The notes below the pieces were generated by a model. That model did no database searches. It saw only the letters and a list, made by a program, of their open reading frames with translations, and was not told the DNA's origin. Both the position numbers and the translations under genes were made by a program. This document shows, in pieces, positions 32,596 to 42,826 of a stretch of 64,000 nucleotides of DNA (within the stretch, counting starts at the first letter, position 1; every line of letters begins with the position of its first letter). The DNA comes from Polyangiaceae bacterium (GTDB lineage: Bacteria > Myxococcota_A > Polyangia > Polyangiales > Polyangiaceae). The stretch covers positions 164,094 to 228,093 of the forward strand of contig JAICTZ010000009.1 of the NCBI GenBank assembly GCA_025936115.1. Reading direction: 5' to 3'.

Positions 32596-34271
32596 GCTGA
32601 AAGCTCGGCGAGCAGGCGTTCGACGAGCGCCACGGTGAGCCCGATCGTCGGCAGCTTCGGGCTCAGGATCGCGACCCGTTCGTCGGGTTTGCGACCACGC
32701 GCCCAGATCACGCCGCGAGGCAACGCCAGCTGCGCCCGTGAGCCCTCTTTCGCACGCACGATCACGAACGGCACGCCGACGACACCGCCGAGGCCGCGTT
32801 GAGCGTCGAGTCCGGTCTCGAGCGCGACGAGCCCTGCGATGCCGTCCTTCGGCTGCACGAGCACACGTAGCTCGTCGGGCTCGGCGGCGCCGTCCGGCAC
32901 GCGACCCCAAGCCACGATTTTCGCTTCTGTCCGGCGCCGCAGCGCCCGCGCGAGATCCTGCATGAAACGGCGCGAAAACTGCACCGGATCGCGCACGAGC
33001 TCACTCGCGCGCCCCGTGAAGAAGATCGGCACGAAGGCGGCGCCGCCGAGCGCGAGCAAGAGCGCGCGAAACGGCGAGCGACCGAGCTCGCCGAGCGACA
33101 GCGCCGAGACGGCCGCGACGAGCAGCGCGAGCAGACCGAGACCGCGGAGCGTGCCGGCGTCGAGGAGCGCTCCGGGTGTTCGCACGAGGCGCAGCGCGAA
33201 CGCGTCCTCGTCCTTCAGTGATAGCCAGCGGCCGGGGCCGCGCGGCGTGCGTTCGAGCTTCGGCGCGCGCTCGGTAGCGAGCGCGAGCGCGAGCAAAATC
33301 CCGAGCACGGCGAGAGTCGGCTCCTCGAGCTCGCTGCCGGCACACAGCCCGGCGCCGAGCGCGAGCGCGGCGAGCGGCGCGCGCAGCAACGCCCGGAGCG
33401 GCACGAGCGGCCGAGCCTGCGCGCGGCGCGCACGACACGCCCGACCGAACGAACGCGCCTTCACGGCCGTCAAAAGTCCGAGTGCGACGCCGAAAGCGGC
33501 CGCCAATAGCGGAAAGCGCCACGAACGGCGCGGCTGCGGCAGCGGCGCGAGCGCCTTCTGTTTCGGTGCCGCGGCCGGCGCGGCGACCGGAGTCACCGCG
33601 AGCGCCGCCGCGCTTGCCTCGACGCGCCAGAGCACCGGCTCGCCGCGCGCGACGTGCGAACGGACGAGCTCGATCTCGTCGGCTGCGGGCGTGTGGTGAA
33701 TAGCCGACACCATCACGCCGAACCCGGGATCCGGATCGTCAGGGGCGACGAGCGGCAGGCGGGGCGCTTCGTCGCTGGGCGGCAGCCGAAAGATGGCGCG
33801 TGCTCCGTCGAGGCCGGCGTCGAGCCGCGGGCCGACCCAGCCGATTTCGACCGCGCCGCCGCGAGCGCGCAAGAGTCCGCGCCCGGCGAGGTTCGTTCGG
33901 TAACGCACCTTGAAGAGGTACGTGCCGCCGCGCAGGCCCTTCGGTAAGTCTATCTCGAGCCCGAGCGAACCGTCGGCGTGCCGTTCGACGATGAGCGGCA
34001 GCGGCAACCCCGCCGGCACGCGCGTGACCGTCGCGTCCGGCAAGAGCTCGGCATCGGGATCCGCCGTCCCGAGCGCGAGCTCCTTGAGCGGGCCGCCGCG
34101 CAGCTCGAGCGTGAGCTCGTGGCTCACGATCGCGTGCCCGTCCTTTTCGACGTCGACCGTGGAGAGCAATCCCTTGGGGTTCAGCTCGATCCAGGCCGCG
34201 GCCGGCGCCGCCCAGCCCGCGATCACGGCAAAGATCGCCGCGAAAACGGCATGTCGTACCTTGGGATACAC
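32505..34271 (-). CDS. membrane protein, hypothetical
   Basis: This has 588 residues with a signal peptide (AAIFAVIAGWAAPAAA), a beta-rich extracytoplasmic N-terminal 240 residues, then at least six transmembrane segments between about 245 and 430 (FPLLAAAFGVALGLL, LAALALGAGLCAG, LAVLGILLALALA, LLALLVAAVSALSLG, ALLLALGGAAFVPIF). A soluble C-terminal region of about 150 residues follows. I do not recognise a family. It overlaps rluA antisense by 91 bases. Confidence 0.75.
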   Translation of the reverse strand: MYPKVRHAVFAAIFAVIAGWAAPAAAWIELNPKGLLSTVDVEKDGHAIVSHELTLELRGGPLKELALGTADPDAELLPDATVTRVPAGLPLPLIVERHADGSLGLEIDLPKGLRGGTYLFKVRYRTNLAGRGLLRARGGAVEIGWVGPRLDAGLDGARAIFRLPPSDEAPRLPLVAPDDPDPGFGVMVSAIHHTPAADEIELVRSHVARGEPVLWRVEASAAALAVTPVAAPAAAPKQKALAPLPQPRRSWRFPLLAAAFGVALGLLTAVKARSFGRACRARRAQARPLVPLRALLRAPLAALALGAGLCAGSELEEPTLAVLGILLALALATERAPKLERTPRGPGRWLSLKDEDAFALRLVRTPGALLDAGTLRGLGLLALLVAAVSALSLGELGRSPFRALLLALGGAAFVPIFFTGRASELVRDPVQFSRRFMQDLARALRRRTEAKIVAWGRVPDGAAEPDELRVLVQPKDGIAGLVALETGLDAQRGLGGVVGVPFVIVRAKEGSRAQLALPRGVIWARGRKPDERVAILSPKLPTIGLTVALVERLLAELSAQAPSKRRMSSGSSAFTTKLGSVRSPAHAT

Positions 34272-34331
34272 TGTAGGCTCGACGCTTACAGCACGTAGCG
34301 TGAGCCGGCCAAGATCTCGGAGGCGCGTGCC

Positions 34332-36218
34332 CTAGGGCGACTGGGCAGCGTGACCGCCCATCAGGGCTGCGCCCAAGAGCGGCGCGAGGCCGGGCAAGTC
34401 CTCGAACAGCGCGGCAGGTACGCTGAGATGCCAGCGCGCGTTCGCGCCGGTCTGAGGCTCGACGTCGAAGTCGAGGAACATGGGCACCTGGCCATGATGG
34501 GGTAACCCGCTCGCGAGCTCGTTCGGATCGCCATGGCTTTGTGCGGCCGAGCTGCTGAGGAGCGCACGCAACGTCGCGAAGCCGGCCCAATTTGCCTGCA
34601 CGGTCTTGAGGGGCCCGAGGTCGCCGCGCGTCGCGAGCGCGGGCGACTTGCCGGCGAGCGCCTGCCCGAGACGCGCGCCGAGGATCTTGAGGTTTGCAGC
34701 CGATGCGACGACGGCGCTCGTGCCGGTCATGACGACGGCAATCGCGCGTTCGCGCGGCTCGGAGCCCTCGCTCTTGCCGCCGAGGCCGAACGAACGCCCG
34801 AGGAGCGGACCGATGTCGCTCGGGATTTTGATGAGCAGCGCCTTGGTCCCCGCCGGTACACCAGGACCACTGAGCGGGACGAGCCGCGCAGTCGCAAGCT
34901 CCTTGTCCTCGATCTTGAGCGTGCGAGCGGCGGCGGCGCGCAGCTGACGATCCGAGAGAATCGCGGCGAGGTCCGGCAGCACGCCCTTGAGCGTCGGTGG
35001 CGCGTTGTCTACGCGCAGCAGCATCCAATCGGAGCTGACGCGCGGGTCGCCCTTCTTGGCGGGCTCGACGGCGTCGGTCCCGGAGGCGTTCACCCCCGCG
35101 CCGTCCCAGCGGAAGTACGTCTCGAGCACGCGCGTCACGCGTTGCCGCGTCACCTTACCGACTTTGCCTTGCTCGAGGTACGCGTCGGCGAGCTCGACGA
35201 GCCCGGCGCTGATGCGGTCGTAAATGGCGGGGTCGTGCGGATAGTAGAAAGCGGCCGAATCCGCGTCCGCCGGCTGGGCGAAGAACTTCTCGGGCGCCGC
35301 GCCGCGGTGCTTACCGTGCTCGGCGAGCATGCTCGCGCTCCACGATTTGTGATCGCCGAAGCTCACCGAAAGATCAGCGTCGAGCTCGCGCTTCTGCTCG
35401 TCGACGCTCGCTTCGAGCCTGACGACGTTGACGTCGTGGACGACCGCAACGAGCTCGTCGGCGAGCGCGTAAGCGGTGTCCGAAACGGCCGTGTCGAAAC
35501 GCGGCGCGTCGAGCTGGAGCTCGCGCACCAGAAATCCGGCGAAGAGCCGCGCGCTGCCGATCTCGGACGCGAAACGCTGGCGCAACGGCTCGACGCGGAG
35601 CTCGAGCTCGAGCTCGAGCTCGCGCTCACCGAGCGGCGCATTCGGCAAGCCGCGCGTCATGTACGGCAAGAGATCCTCGAGCTCGGACGCGCGGTGCGTG
35701 CACACGAGGCGCGCGAGCGCGGAGCCAATCGCCGGTGCAATCGCGCAGGCCGCGTGCGGAATACCGAGCACGCCGTAGATTTCCGGCGCGAGACGCTTGA
35801 GCTCGTAGCCCTGACCGTGTGCCGCCGCGAGCGCCTGTTGGGTGCTCGTGAGCCCGATCGAGAGCCCCGCTTCGACGCTGCTGCGCCGTCCGTTGGGCGC
35901 GACGGCCACGGCAAGCTCGACGGGTGCATCCCACGCGAGCACGGCGTCGAGATCCTTCGCGCCGAACGGCAAGAGGTCGCGCAGACCGAGAGGCACGCCC
36001 GCCCAGTGCGCCAGCGTGTCCACGAGGGCGGTCGGCCGCTTCACGCGACCGAGGACGAACAAGCCAGCGGGCGCGGCTACCGGCGAGAGGTCCGCCGTCT
36101 CGACGACCGGAGCGGGTTTCGGCGGCGGCGGCTTGGGAGCCTCGGGAGCGGGTTTCTGCGCACCTCCACAACCGACGAGCGCCACGAGGAGCACCCAAGA
36201 CCTCCAAAGTCCCAGCAT
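34332..36218 (-). CDS. large lipoprotein, hypothetical
   Basis: This has 628 residues. Signal peptide with lipobox LVALVGC (Cys17), a Pro/Lys-rich linker (about 20-40), then a long soluble region of mixed alpha/beta character. It contains a short Glu-Leu run (ERELELELELELRV). I recognise no family. It is transcribed in the same direction as the membrane protein 61 bases downstream. The ribosome binding site is weak. Confidence 0.75.
   Translation of the reverse strand: MLGLWRSWVLLVALVGCGGAQKPAPEAPKPPPPKPAPVVETADLSPVAAPAGLFVLGRVKRPTALVDTLAHWAGVPLGLRDLLPFGAKDLDAVLAWDAPVELAVAVAPNGRRSSVEAGLSIGLTSTQQALAAAHGQGYELKRLAPEIYGVLGIPHAACAIAPAIGSALARLVCTHRASELEDLLPYMTRGLPNAPLGERELELELELRVEPLRQRFASEIGSARLFAGFLVRELQLDAPRFDTAVSDTAYALADELVAVVHDVNVVRLEASVDEQKRELDADLSVSFGDHKSWSASMLAEHGKHRGAAPEKFFAQPADADSAAFYYPHDPAIYDRISAGLVELADAYLEQGKVGKVTRQRVTRVLETYFRWDGAGVNASGTDAVEPAKKGDPRVSSDWMLLRVDNAPPTLKGVLPDLAAILSDRQLRAAAARTLKIEDKELATARLVPLSGPGVPAGTKALLIKIPSDIGPLLGRSFGLGGKSEGSEPRERAIAVVMTGTSAVVASAANLKILGARLGQALAGKSPALATRGDLGPLKTVQANWAGFATLRALLSSSAAQSHGDPNELASGLPHHGQVPMFLDFDVEPQTGANARWHLSVPAALFEDLPGLAPLLGAALMGGHAAQSP
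35598..35621 (-). repeat. GAGCTC hexanucleotide tandem repeat
   Basis: Four tandem GAGCTC copies encode the alternating Glu-Leu run inside the 34332-36218 lipoprotein gene. The run is the same on both strands because the unit is palindromic. Confidence 0.7.
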
Positions 36219-36308
36219 GGCCGGAACTTTACAGGCTTCGGGGCGTCCTGTGGCGCTCTTTTTGGCAGCTAATTCGCTAGGCCGCTCACGTCGGATTCGC
36301 TACGCGAC

Positions 36309-38234
36309 TCACGTCGTCTCTTCGAACTCGGCGTCGATGACGTCCTTCTTCTTGCCGTCGCCGCCGCCGTCTGAGCCGCCGCTCGGTCCACCCGGGCCGG
36401 GACCAGGGCCACCCGGCGCCGGACCACCAGGACCGCCCGCCGACTCGTAGAGCTTGGTCGCGAGCGCGTGGGCTTCCTTCTCGAGCTTGGCGCTGACCTC
36501 GGTGACCTTCGCGTCGTCTTGTTGTTCGACGGCTGCGCGGCCTTCTTTGATCAGGCTCTCGATCGCGCCCAGATCCATACCGCCGAGCTTTTCCTTGTTC
36601 TCGGCGATCTGCTTTTCGAGCTGGTAGGTCAGGCTGTCGAGCTTGTTGCGGCGCTCGATCTCCTCGCGCCGGCGCTTGTCCTCCGCTTCGTGCGACGCGG
36701 CTTCCTTGACCATCCGATCGATGTCGTCCTTGTTGAGACCGCTCGACGCCGTGATGGTGATCTTCTGGTCCTTGCCGGTCGCCATGTCTTTCGCCATCAC
36801 GGACAAGATGCCGTTCGCGTCGATGTCGAAAGTGACCTCGACCTTCGGAATGCCGCGGGGAGCCGCGGGCAGCCCTTCGAGGTGGAACTTGCCGAGCGTG
36901 CGGTTGTCGCGCGCACCGGCGCGCTCGCCCTGCAGCACGTGGATCTCGACCGAGGTCTGATTGTCGCTCGCGGTCGAGTAAATCTCCTTCTTTTGCGTCG
37001 GAATCGTGGTGTTGCGCGGGATCATCACCGTCATGACACCGCCCAGCGTCTCGACGCCGAGCGAGAGCGGCGTCACGTCGAGCAGCACGACGTCCTGCAC
37101 TTCACCGCCGAGCACGCCGCCTTGAACGGCCGCGCCGATGGCGACGACTTCGTCGGGGTTGACGCCCTTGGGCGGCTCCTTGCCGAAAAACTTCTGCACC
37201 GTCTCCTGCACGAGCGGAATGCGGGTCGAGCCGCCGACGAGCACGACCTCGTCGATGTCGCTCGGCTTCTTCTTCGCGTCCGCGAGCGCTTGGCGCACGG
37301 GCTCCATGCTGCGGTCGACGAGCGGCCGCATCATCGACTCGAGCTTGGCGCGGCTGAGCGGCTTCTGCAGGTGCTTCGGTCCGCTCGCGTCGGCCGTGAG
37401 GAACGGCAGGTTGATCGTGGTCTCGGACTTGCTCGACAGCTCGATCTTGGCCTGCTCGCTCGCGTCCTTCAGACGCTGGATCACCATCTTGTCCTTGGAG
37501 ACGTCGATGCCGGTGTCCTTACGGAACTCGCCGACGAGCCAGTCCATGATCAGGTGATCGACGTCGTCGCCGCCGAGGTGCGTGTCGCCGTTGGTGGAGA
37601 TCACCTGCACGACGTTGTCGCCGACCTCGAGGATCGAGATGTCGAAGGTGCCGCCGCCGAAGTCGTAAACGGCGATGATCTCGTTGTTCTTTTTGTCGAG
37701 GCCGTAGGCGAGCGCCGCCGCCGTGGGCTCGTTGATGATGCGCTTCACGTCGAGGCCGGCGATGCGCCCCGCGTCCTTGGTGGCTTGGCGCTGCGAGTCG
37801 TTGAAGTAGGCGGGCACCGTGATCACGGCCTCCGTCACCTTCTCACCCAGGTAATCCTCAGCCGCCTTCTTGAGCTTCTGCAGGACCTTGGCGCTCACCT
37901 CGGGCGGCGACATTTGCTTGCCGCGCACCTCGATCATCGCGTCGCCGTTCTTGCCGCGCGCCACCTTGTACGGGACGCGCTTGGTCTCGTTCTCGACCTC
38001 CTCGAAGCGGCGGCCCATGTAGCGCTTGGCCGAGTACACGGTGTTCTCCGGGTTCGTGACGGCCTGGCGCTTGGCGATCGTGCCCACCAGGATCTCGCCC
38101 TTGTCATCCCACGCGACGACCGACGGCGTCAGCCGCGAGCCCTCCTCGTTGACGATGACTTTCGGCTCTTTGCCTTCCATCACGGCGACGACGCTGTTCG
38201 TCGTCCCCAAATCGATACCGATGATCTTGCCCAT
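36309..38234 (-). CDS. dnaK: chaperone DnaK (Hsp70)
   Basis: DnaK binds exposed hydrophobic segments of client proteins in an ATP-driven cycle with DnaJ and GrpE. The 641-residue length is usual. Motifs: [15 protein letters not shown] at the N terminus, [46 protein letters not shown], and the substrate-binding domain with its interdomain linker [12 protein letters not shown]. The tail is Gly/Pro-rich and ends [11 protein letters not shown]. No grpE or dnaJ is nearby, so it is a stand-alone gene; myxobacteria often have several dnaK paralogues, so it may be one of them. Confidence 0.98.
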   Translation of the reverse strand: MGKIIGIDLGTTNSVVAVMEGKEPKVIVNEEGSRLTPSVVAWDDKGEILVGTIAKRQAVTNPENTVYSAKRYMGRRFEEVENETKRVPYKVARGKNGDAMIEVRGKQMSPPEVSAKVLQKLKKAAEDYLGEKVTEAVITVPAYFNDSQRQATKDAGRIAGLDVKRIINEPTAAALAYGLDKKNNEIIAVYDFGGGTFDISILEVGDNVVQVISTNGDTHLGGDDVDHLIMDWLVGEFRKDTGIDVSKDKMVIQRLKDASEQAKIELSSKSETTINLPFLTADASGPKHLQKPLSRAKLESMMRPLVDRSMEPVRQALADAKKKPSDIDEVVLVGGSTRIPLVQETVQKFFGKEPPKGVNPDEVVAIGAAVQGGVLGGEVQDVVLLDVTPLSLGVETLGGVMTVMIPRNTTIPTQKKEIYSTASDNQTSVEIHVLQGERAGARDNRTLGKFHLEGLPAAPRGIPKVEVTFDIDANGILSVMAKDMATGKDQKITITASSGLNKDDIDRMVKEAASHEAEDKRRREEIERRNKLDSLTYQLEKQIAENKEKLGGMDLGAIESLIKEGRAAVEQQDDAKVTEVSAKLEKEAHALATKLYESAGGPGGPAPGGPGPGPGGPSGGSDGGGDGKKKDVIDAEFEETT

Positions 38235-38330
38235 AGCTCTGTTTCTCCTGCCGCCGGCCCACTTGGGGCGCTCACGTTTGGCGGGGCCCTTTTACCTTTG
38301 GGAGGCGGGCCGGTCCGTCACTACGGCCGC

Positions 38331-38358
38331 AACATAACCACCGCGATCCTCGGGTCAA
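38331..38358 (-). promoter_or_regulatory. sigma70-type promoter of dnaK
   Basis: On the minus strand TTGACC (38353-38358) is followed after 16 bases by TATGTT (38331-38336), about 96 bases before the dnaK start. No CIRCE element is seen. Confidence 0.55.
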
Positions 38359-38372
38359 GACGAACGCGGACC

Positions 38373-38400
38373 TTGACACCAGAACCCGTGCGGCTACTGT
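38373..38400 (+). promoter_or_regulatory. sigma70-type promoter of tRNA-Ala
   Basis: TTGACA (38373-38378) and TACTGT (38395-38400) are 16 bases apart and end 17 bases before the tRNA. A consensus -35 this close upstream fits a strong stable-RNA promoter. Confidence 0.6.
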
Positions 38401-38417
38401 CCCGCTCCCCCGTCCCA

Positions 38418-38490
38418 GGGGCCGTAGCTCAGCTGGGAGAGCGCTGCGTTCGCAATGCAGAGGTCAGGGGTTCGATCCCCCTCGGCTCCA
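38418..38490 (+). tRNA. tRNA-Ala (anticodon CGC)
   Basis: 73 bases fold into a cloverleaf. The acceptor stem GGGGCCG pairs with CGGCTCC and includes the G3:U70 wobble pair that is the main alanine identity element. The anticodon loop TTCGCAA gives CGC, which reads GCG. The T arm is AGGGG-TTCGATC-CCCCT. CCA is not encoded: the sequence continues with CTT after discriminator A. Confidence 0.97.
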
Positions 38491-38619
38491 CTTAGTTCAA
38501 CCCAAAAACCGTCCCGGATTCGTGATCGGCACGCGCCGTGTGCCGCCGAGCTTATCACCGACGGCTCGGCCTTGCCGGTCGCTAGGTATTATCTTCGGGC
38601 CAGCCGGTTGAGCTTCCGC

Positions 38620-39651
38620 CTACGGCTGCATGAGGAATCCGCCGTAGCGGCTCCAGCCCCACGGGTCACAGCCACCTCCACCGTCGTTCGTCGCGTGAGT
38701 CAGCTCGCCGACCGAAAATGTGAAGCCACCGACGAGGAAGGTTTGCGACGCTTCGACGCGCACCGTCTCGGAGTCACCGCTGACGACGAGCCGCTCGAAC
38801 AAGTCTTTGATGTCAGGTCGGGGCCCCGAACAGCCGGAAGGCACACCCGAATCGGTGGGTTCAAACGAAAGCTCGAAACCGTAGGGGCTGAGGTCGGGGG
38901 GCGTCGGAAAGTCGAGCTCGGCTTCGTCCACGGTGAAGAGCACCAGCTTTCCATCGTGCGTCATCACGATCTCCTGGTGATCGAAGAAGAAGTTCGTCAT
39001 GCCACCGACGATCTTCACGTCGACGCTGTCGCCGACTTGAACGCCAATCTCCGGGGCTAGACCCACCGGCAGGGGGCCCAAGTGCAGGCACGGTAGCGTC
39101 ACGTTGTAGTGCCATTCGGCGTCGTCAGCCGTCCGAAGCACGAACTCGCGCGAAGGCGAAACGGAGTCTAGATGATCGATGATGTCGGTGATCGTCTGCG
39201 GACTTGGAATGCTCACGATGTTCGTCGAGCCGGTCGAATCCGTCAGCGTGCCCCGTACCGTCGTGGACGCGCATTGGACCGGTTCGGGACCGGCGCCTCC
39301 CTCTGCACCCGCCGCCCCGCCTTCACCCGCAGCCGTGCCCGCACTTCCGCCGTTGCCAACGGTGCCGTTGCCACCTGTGCCCGCCATCGCGGCGCCACCC
39401 GTCCCGGGCGTGCCACCATTGGCGCCCGCCGCGCCGCCGGTCCCCCCCAAGCTCGAACCCGCATCGTCGAGCCCGCCGCCCTTCCCTCCGATTCCGGAAG
39501 CGCCGCCGATTCCGTTGAAACCTGCGCCACTCGCTGCGGCCGTCGCAGCCGCGCCGCTCGTGCCCGACCCTACGACGTGATCCACTCCGCAACCGTCGAG
39601 CGCCCCGGCGACCACCAGCAAGCCGACCCCGATCCATCGCGCGTCCTTCAT
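38620..39651 (-). CDS. Gly-rich lipoprotein with beta-rich domain, hypothetical
   Basis: This has 343 residues. The signal peptide ends ALDGC (Cys21), a low-complexity Gly/Ala linker spans about 28-125, and the C-terminal about 215 residues form a soluble beta-rich domain (TVRGTLTDSTGSTNIV, EWHYNVTLPCLHLGPLPVG, VGDSVDVKIVGG). Family unknown. The linker resembles those of the other window lipoproteins. Confidence 0.8.
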   Translation of the reverse strand: MKDARWIGVGLLVVAGALDGCGVDHVVGSGTSGAAATAAASGAGFNGIGGASGIGGKGGGLDDAGSSLGGTGGAAGANGGTPGTGGAAMAGTGGNGTVGNGGSAGTAAGEGGAAGAEGGAGPEPVQCASTTVRGTLTDSTGSTNIVSIPSPQTITDIIDHLDSVSPSREFVLRTADDAEWHYNVTLPCLHLGPLPVGLAPEIGVQVGDSVDVKIVGGMTNFFFDHQEIVMTHDGKLVLFTVDEAELDFPTPPDLSPYGFELSFEPTDSGVPSGCSGPRPDIKDLFERLVVSGDSETVRVEASQTFLVGGFTFSVGELTHATNDGGGGCDPWGWSRYGGFLMQP

Positions 39652-39776
39652 AGCCTGATCAATGTCCGGCGCTGGCGCTTCGGATCACGAGCAGCGCAGG
39701 CCGATCCAGTGTCGGTACGAGAGAATGACGGAGCTGGAGCGAGAGCGAGCACCGTCTCCCGCAATCGCGGGATTGC

Positions 39777-41165
39777 TCACGCGGGGTCCTCTGATTCAGC
39801 GAGAAGCATTTTGCTCAGGGTCTTGAAGTCGATCTGCAGTCGCTCTGCTGCGACTGTCTTCTTGCCCCCCACCTGCTCGTAAGCCCAGCGTGCGTAACGG
39901 CGACCAATCTCTCGAAGTGGGAGGATCTCACCCTGAAATGCAGCGGGCGTAGTAGGCGTGGAGATCACCGTCTGCGGTAATCGCTCGACAGGAACCTCCG
40001 GTTCGCGCCCGAGCAGTACCAGTCGTTCGATGCAGTGCTCGAGCTCCCTGACGTTGCCCGGCCACTGGTAGTTGCTCATGCGAGCGAGTGCCTCGGCCGA
40101 GAACCGCTCGACTGTCGAGCGCGGGTAGCGACGCTTCGATAGAGCCAAGAAATGCTCGACCAGCTCGGGAAGGTCTTCGATCCGATCGCGGAGCGGAGGC
40201 ATTTCGAGATTCACTACGTCGAGCCGGTAAATCAGATCTTCACGGAACGCGCCGGTTTTGGCCCGCTGCCGAAGGTTTCTGTGGGTCGCGGCGATGATGC
40301 GCACGTCGACATTTCTTTCCTTGTTCGAGCCCACGGCCCGTACAGCGCCGTTCTCGAGCACGTGCAAGAGCTTGGCTTGCAGTGAGAGGGCCATTTCGGC
40401 GATCTCGTCCAGAAACAGCGTGCCGCCGTCAGCCCCTTCGAGCAAGCCAATGCGTGTGGCCGTCGCGTTGGTGAACGCTCCTTTGACGTGTCCGAAGAGC
40501 TCGCTTTCGAGCAATGCTTCCGGCAGGGCGGCGCAATTGAGCGACACGAAAGGAGCGGCAGCGCGCGGACTGCGCGCGTGGATCGCCCGTGCAACGACTC
40601 CCTTGCCCGTCCCCGTTTCACCGCAGATCAGGACGGGCGCCGCCGAATCAGCGACACGCTCGATCAGATCACGCACCTCTCGCATGGCAGCGCTTCCGCC
40701 GAGCAGATTCTCGAGCGAAAAACGGTCCTGCAAGACACGCCGGAGCGCGGCAGCTTCGTGGCGCACGCTCGCCTCGTCGAAAGCACGATCGAGAAATAGC
40801 GCGAGCTCTTCGACCTTGAACGGCTTGGTCAAATAGTGGTACGCGCCCTGGCGAATCGCCTCGATGGCCGTGTCTACGGCGCTGAATGCCGTCATCAGGA
40901 TTACGGGCCGCAAGGGCGCCGTGCGTTTGGAAATCGCGAGGAGCGCGAGGCCGTCGAGTGACGGCATGCGCAGGTCGGTGACGAGTGCGTCCACCCGCTC
41001 TTGCTCGAGCCAGCGCACCGCGTCCTGGCTCGACGCAACCGGCTGCGCCTCGAAGCCCTTCTCGGTGAGGCCGTCGGCGACCATTTCCGCCATCGCCATT
41101 TGGTCGTCGACGACGAGCACCCGACGGCGAATTTTGGCTGCTGGCTGTGTGGGGGGGGGCGCCAT
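39777..41165 (-). CDS. NtrC-family sigma54-dependent response regulator
   Basis: This 462-residue protein has a receiver domain (residues about 14-125; phosphoacceptor Asp64 in VTDLRMP, Lys114), an AAA+ sigma54-activating domain (Walker A GETGTGKG 182-189, Walker B GGTLFLDEI 247-255) and a C-terminal Fis-type helix-turn-helix (KKTVAAERLQIDFKTLSKML). The usual sigma54-contacting GAFTGA loop reads GAFTNA (229-234). It is encoded 2 bases after the histidine kinase and divergent from the RND operon, whose upstream region has a sigma54 promoter and paired dyads. It is probably that operon's activator. Confidence 0.95.
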   Translation of the reverse strand: MAPPPTQPAAKIRRRVLVVDDQMAMAEMVADGLTEKGFEAQPVASSQDAVRWLEQERVDALVTDLRMPSLDGLALLAISKRTAPLRPVILMTAFSAVDTAIEAIRQGAYHYLTKPFKVEELALFLDRAFDEASVRHEAAALRRVLQDRFSLENLLGGSAAMREVRDLIERVADSAAPVLICGETGTGKGVVARAIHARSPRAAAPFVSLNCAALPEALLESELFGHVKGAFTNATATRIGLLEGADGGTLFLDEIAEMALSLQAKLLHVLENGAVRAVGSNKERNVDVRIIAATHRNLRQRAKTGAFREDLIYRLDVVNLEMPPLRDRIEDLPELVEHFLALSKRRYPRSTVERFSAEALARMSNYQWPGNVRELEHCIERLVLLGREPEVPVERLPQTVISTPTTPAAFQGEILPLREIGRRYARWAYEQVGGKKTVAAERLQIDFKTLSKMLLAESEDPA

Positions 41166-41167
41166 GC

Positions 41168-42742
41168 CTACGCTCCCGGAATCGGGATCTCGACGACGGC
41201 GCGCGTCCCCCTCGTCCCGGCGCCCGGTTCGCGCGCTGAAATGGCGAGCACTCCGTGGTGGTGTTTGACGATCTCGTTGGCGATCGCGAGCCCGAAACCA
41301 TCACCCTGGGGTCCGGCACTGAAGAACGGTCCCGTAGCGCGGGATGCCGCTTCGGGTGGCATGCTGCGACCGTCATCCGTAACGACAAATGCGACGCGGC
41401 AGCCGTCCGAGCGTACTGCGACGTCGACGTGGCCGCCCGGTTGGCAACTTTCGCGCGCGTTCAAGAGCAGATTTACTAGCACATGGCTGATCAGCTGGGG
41501 CTCGCAGGCGATCTTCGGCAGCGGCTCCGCGATATCGGTCGTCAGCTCGACCCCTGCACTTTTGAACCGGTGCTCGACCAAGTCGATCGAAGAGAGCAGC
41601 AAGCGATGGGGGTCGACACGTTCCAGACGTCCCGCGTCACCGCGCGCTACGCTCAGAAAGCCGCGGATGACGGCGCTGATGCGCTCCGTCTGGAACGCGA
41701 TGGTCTCGACGGCCCGCTTCGCGCGCTCGTCCGCCGAGAGTTTGGCGGAGAGCTGCTCGGCTCTACCCAGGATGACTCCGAGAGGCGTCGAGACCTCGTG
41801 CGCGATGCCAGTCGCAAGCGCTCCCAAGGTCGCGAGCTTGTCCGCCTGCAGAAGACGTTCGTCACGGGCATGGACGGCTGACGCAAGCGCAAGCTCTTGT
41901 GACAGCTCGAGCTCTTTGCGCTGCTTTCGCCAAGCAAGTCCGCCGAAGCCGATGACTAGCCCCGCCGCGACCAGCACGGCCAGCATCAGCCGCCATTTGG
42001 CGTGGATTTGCCGGTCACGCTCCTCCTGAGCGCTCGACACGACTGCCAGGCCAAAGCGGCCGAGCTCTGCCGCGTCGAGCGACGCGAGCCCCGCGATGGC
42101 GGTACGCGCCGGCAGGCCCAAGAGGCTCGCGTCTTGACGCAATAGACGGACGCTGCTTGCTCCGGAGGCGAGCGCCTGCTCGAGCGGCCGCAAGAACAAC
42201 GTGCGGCCGTGCGTCGCTGCCAAGCCCGGCTGTTGGGGATGCTGGACGAAAATCCGAAGACGTCCGCCTTGCTCGAGCGAGCCCAGGCTCGACAGAGTGC
42301 GCTCGCGATTGAGGGCCACCTCGAGCCACCGCTGCCCATCCCAAGGCACGGTAACCCACAGTGATGTCGAGTCCGCGATCGGCGGCTTGCCGCCCTGAGG
42401 TGGTGTGTGGTGCACATAGAGCGTGAAGTCGGGATCGCGAAAGACCTCGGTCGAGAGCTCGCGCTTCGACGCCTGCGCGAGCTCGGTCACGCGCTCGGAG
42501 ATCGCTCGTAGACGTGAGCTCAGGCCGAGCCCGACTCCAGCTGCAAATGCGGATTGCTCCCGCCCGAGGTCATCGAGCGCTGCGCCCGATTCGCGCTCCT
42601 CGTCCCAGTAGGCAAAGCCGGCGACGAGCGCGACGACCACGAACATGACGACCACGAGCAGTCCACCGGGCAGGTTTTTCGAGCGCGACTTCACGGCGGC
42701 TCGCGAGCTCGAGGAGTGGTCGACAGCGACCGCAACGGTCAT
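41168..42742 (-). CDS. membrane sensor histidine kinase
   Basis: This has 524 residues. Two transmembrane helices (about 25-48 and 247-269) flank a periplasmic sensor region. The HisKA phosphoacceptor is in GIAHEVSTPLGVILG, followed by an HATPase domain with HVLVNLLLNARESC (N box), VTDDGRSM and GDGFGLAIANEIVKHH (G boxes). The VTDDGRSM box has Ser where DxGxG usually has Gly. The HEVSTP H box is the type found in NtrB/AtoS-like kinases that pair with sigma54 regulators. The pair is operonic with the regulator gene. Confidence 0.93.
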   Translation of the reverse strand: MTVAVAVDHSSSSRAAVKSRSKNLPGGLLVVVMFVVVALVAGFAYWDEERESGAALDDLGREQSAFAAGVGLGLSSRLRAISERVTELAQASKRELSTEVFRDPDFTLYVHHTPPQGGKPPIADSTSLWVTVPWDGQRWLEVALNRERTLSSLGSLEQGGRLRIFVQHPQQPGLAATHGRTLFLRPLEQALASGASSVRLLRQDASLLGLPARTAIAGLASLDAAELGRFGLAVVSSAQEERDRQIHAKWRLMLAVLVAAGLVIGFGGLAWRKQRKELELSQELALASAVHARDERLLQADKLATLGALATGIAHEVSTPLGVILGRAEQLSAKLSADERAKRAVETIAFQTERISAVIRGFLSVARGDAGRLERVDPHRLLLSSIDLVEHRFKSAGVELTTDIAEPLPKIACEPQLISHVLVNLLLNARESCQPGGHVDVAVRSDGCRVAFVVTDDGRSMPPEAASRATGPFFSAGPQGDGFGLAIANEIVKHHHGVLAISAREPGAGTRGTRAVVEIPIPGA

Positions 42743-42826
42743 CGGCCAGCTGGCTGAGCAAGAAGCAGACCACGGCGATGGATGCGGGAATCCGCAGGGT
42801 TCCAGGCGCTGCTCGTCAACCGCGCA

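Noticed and set aside
36468..38495. Long open frame opposite dnaK
   Set aside because: It is the reverse of a conserved dnaK in GC-rich DNA and has no recognisable domain.
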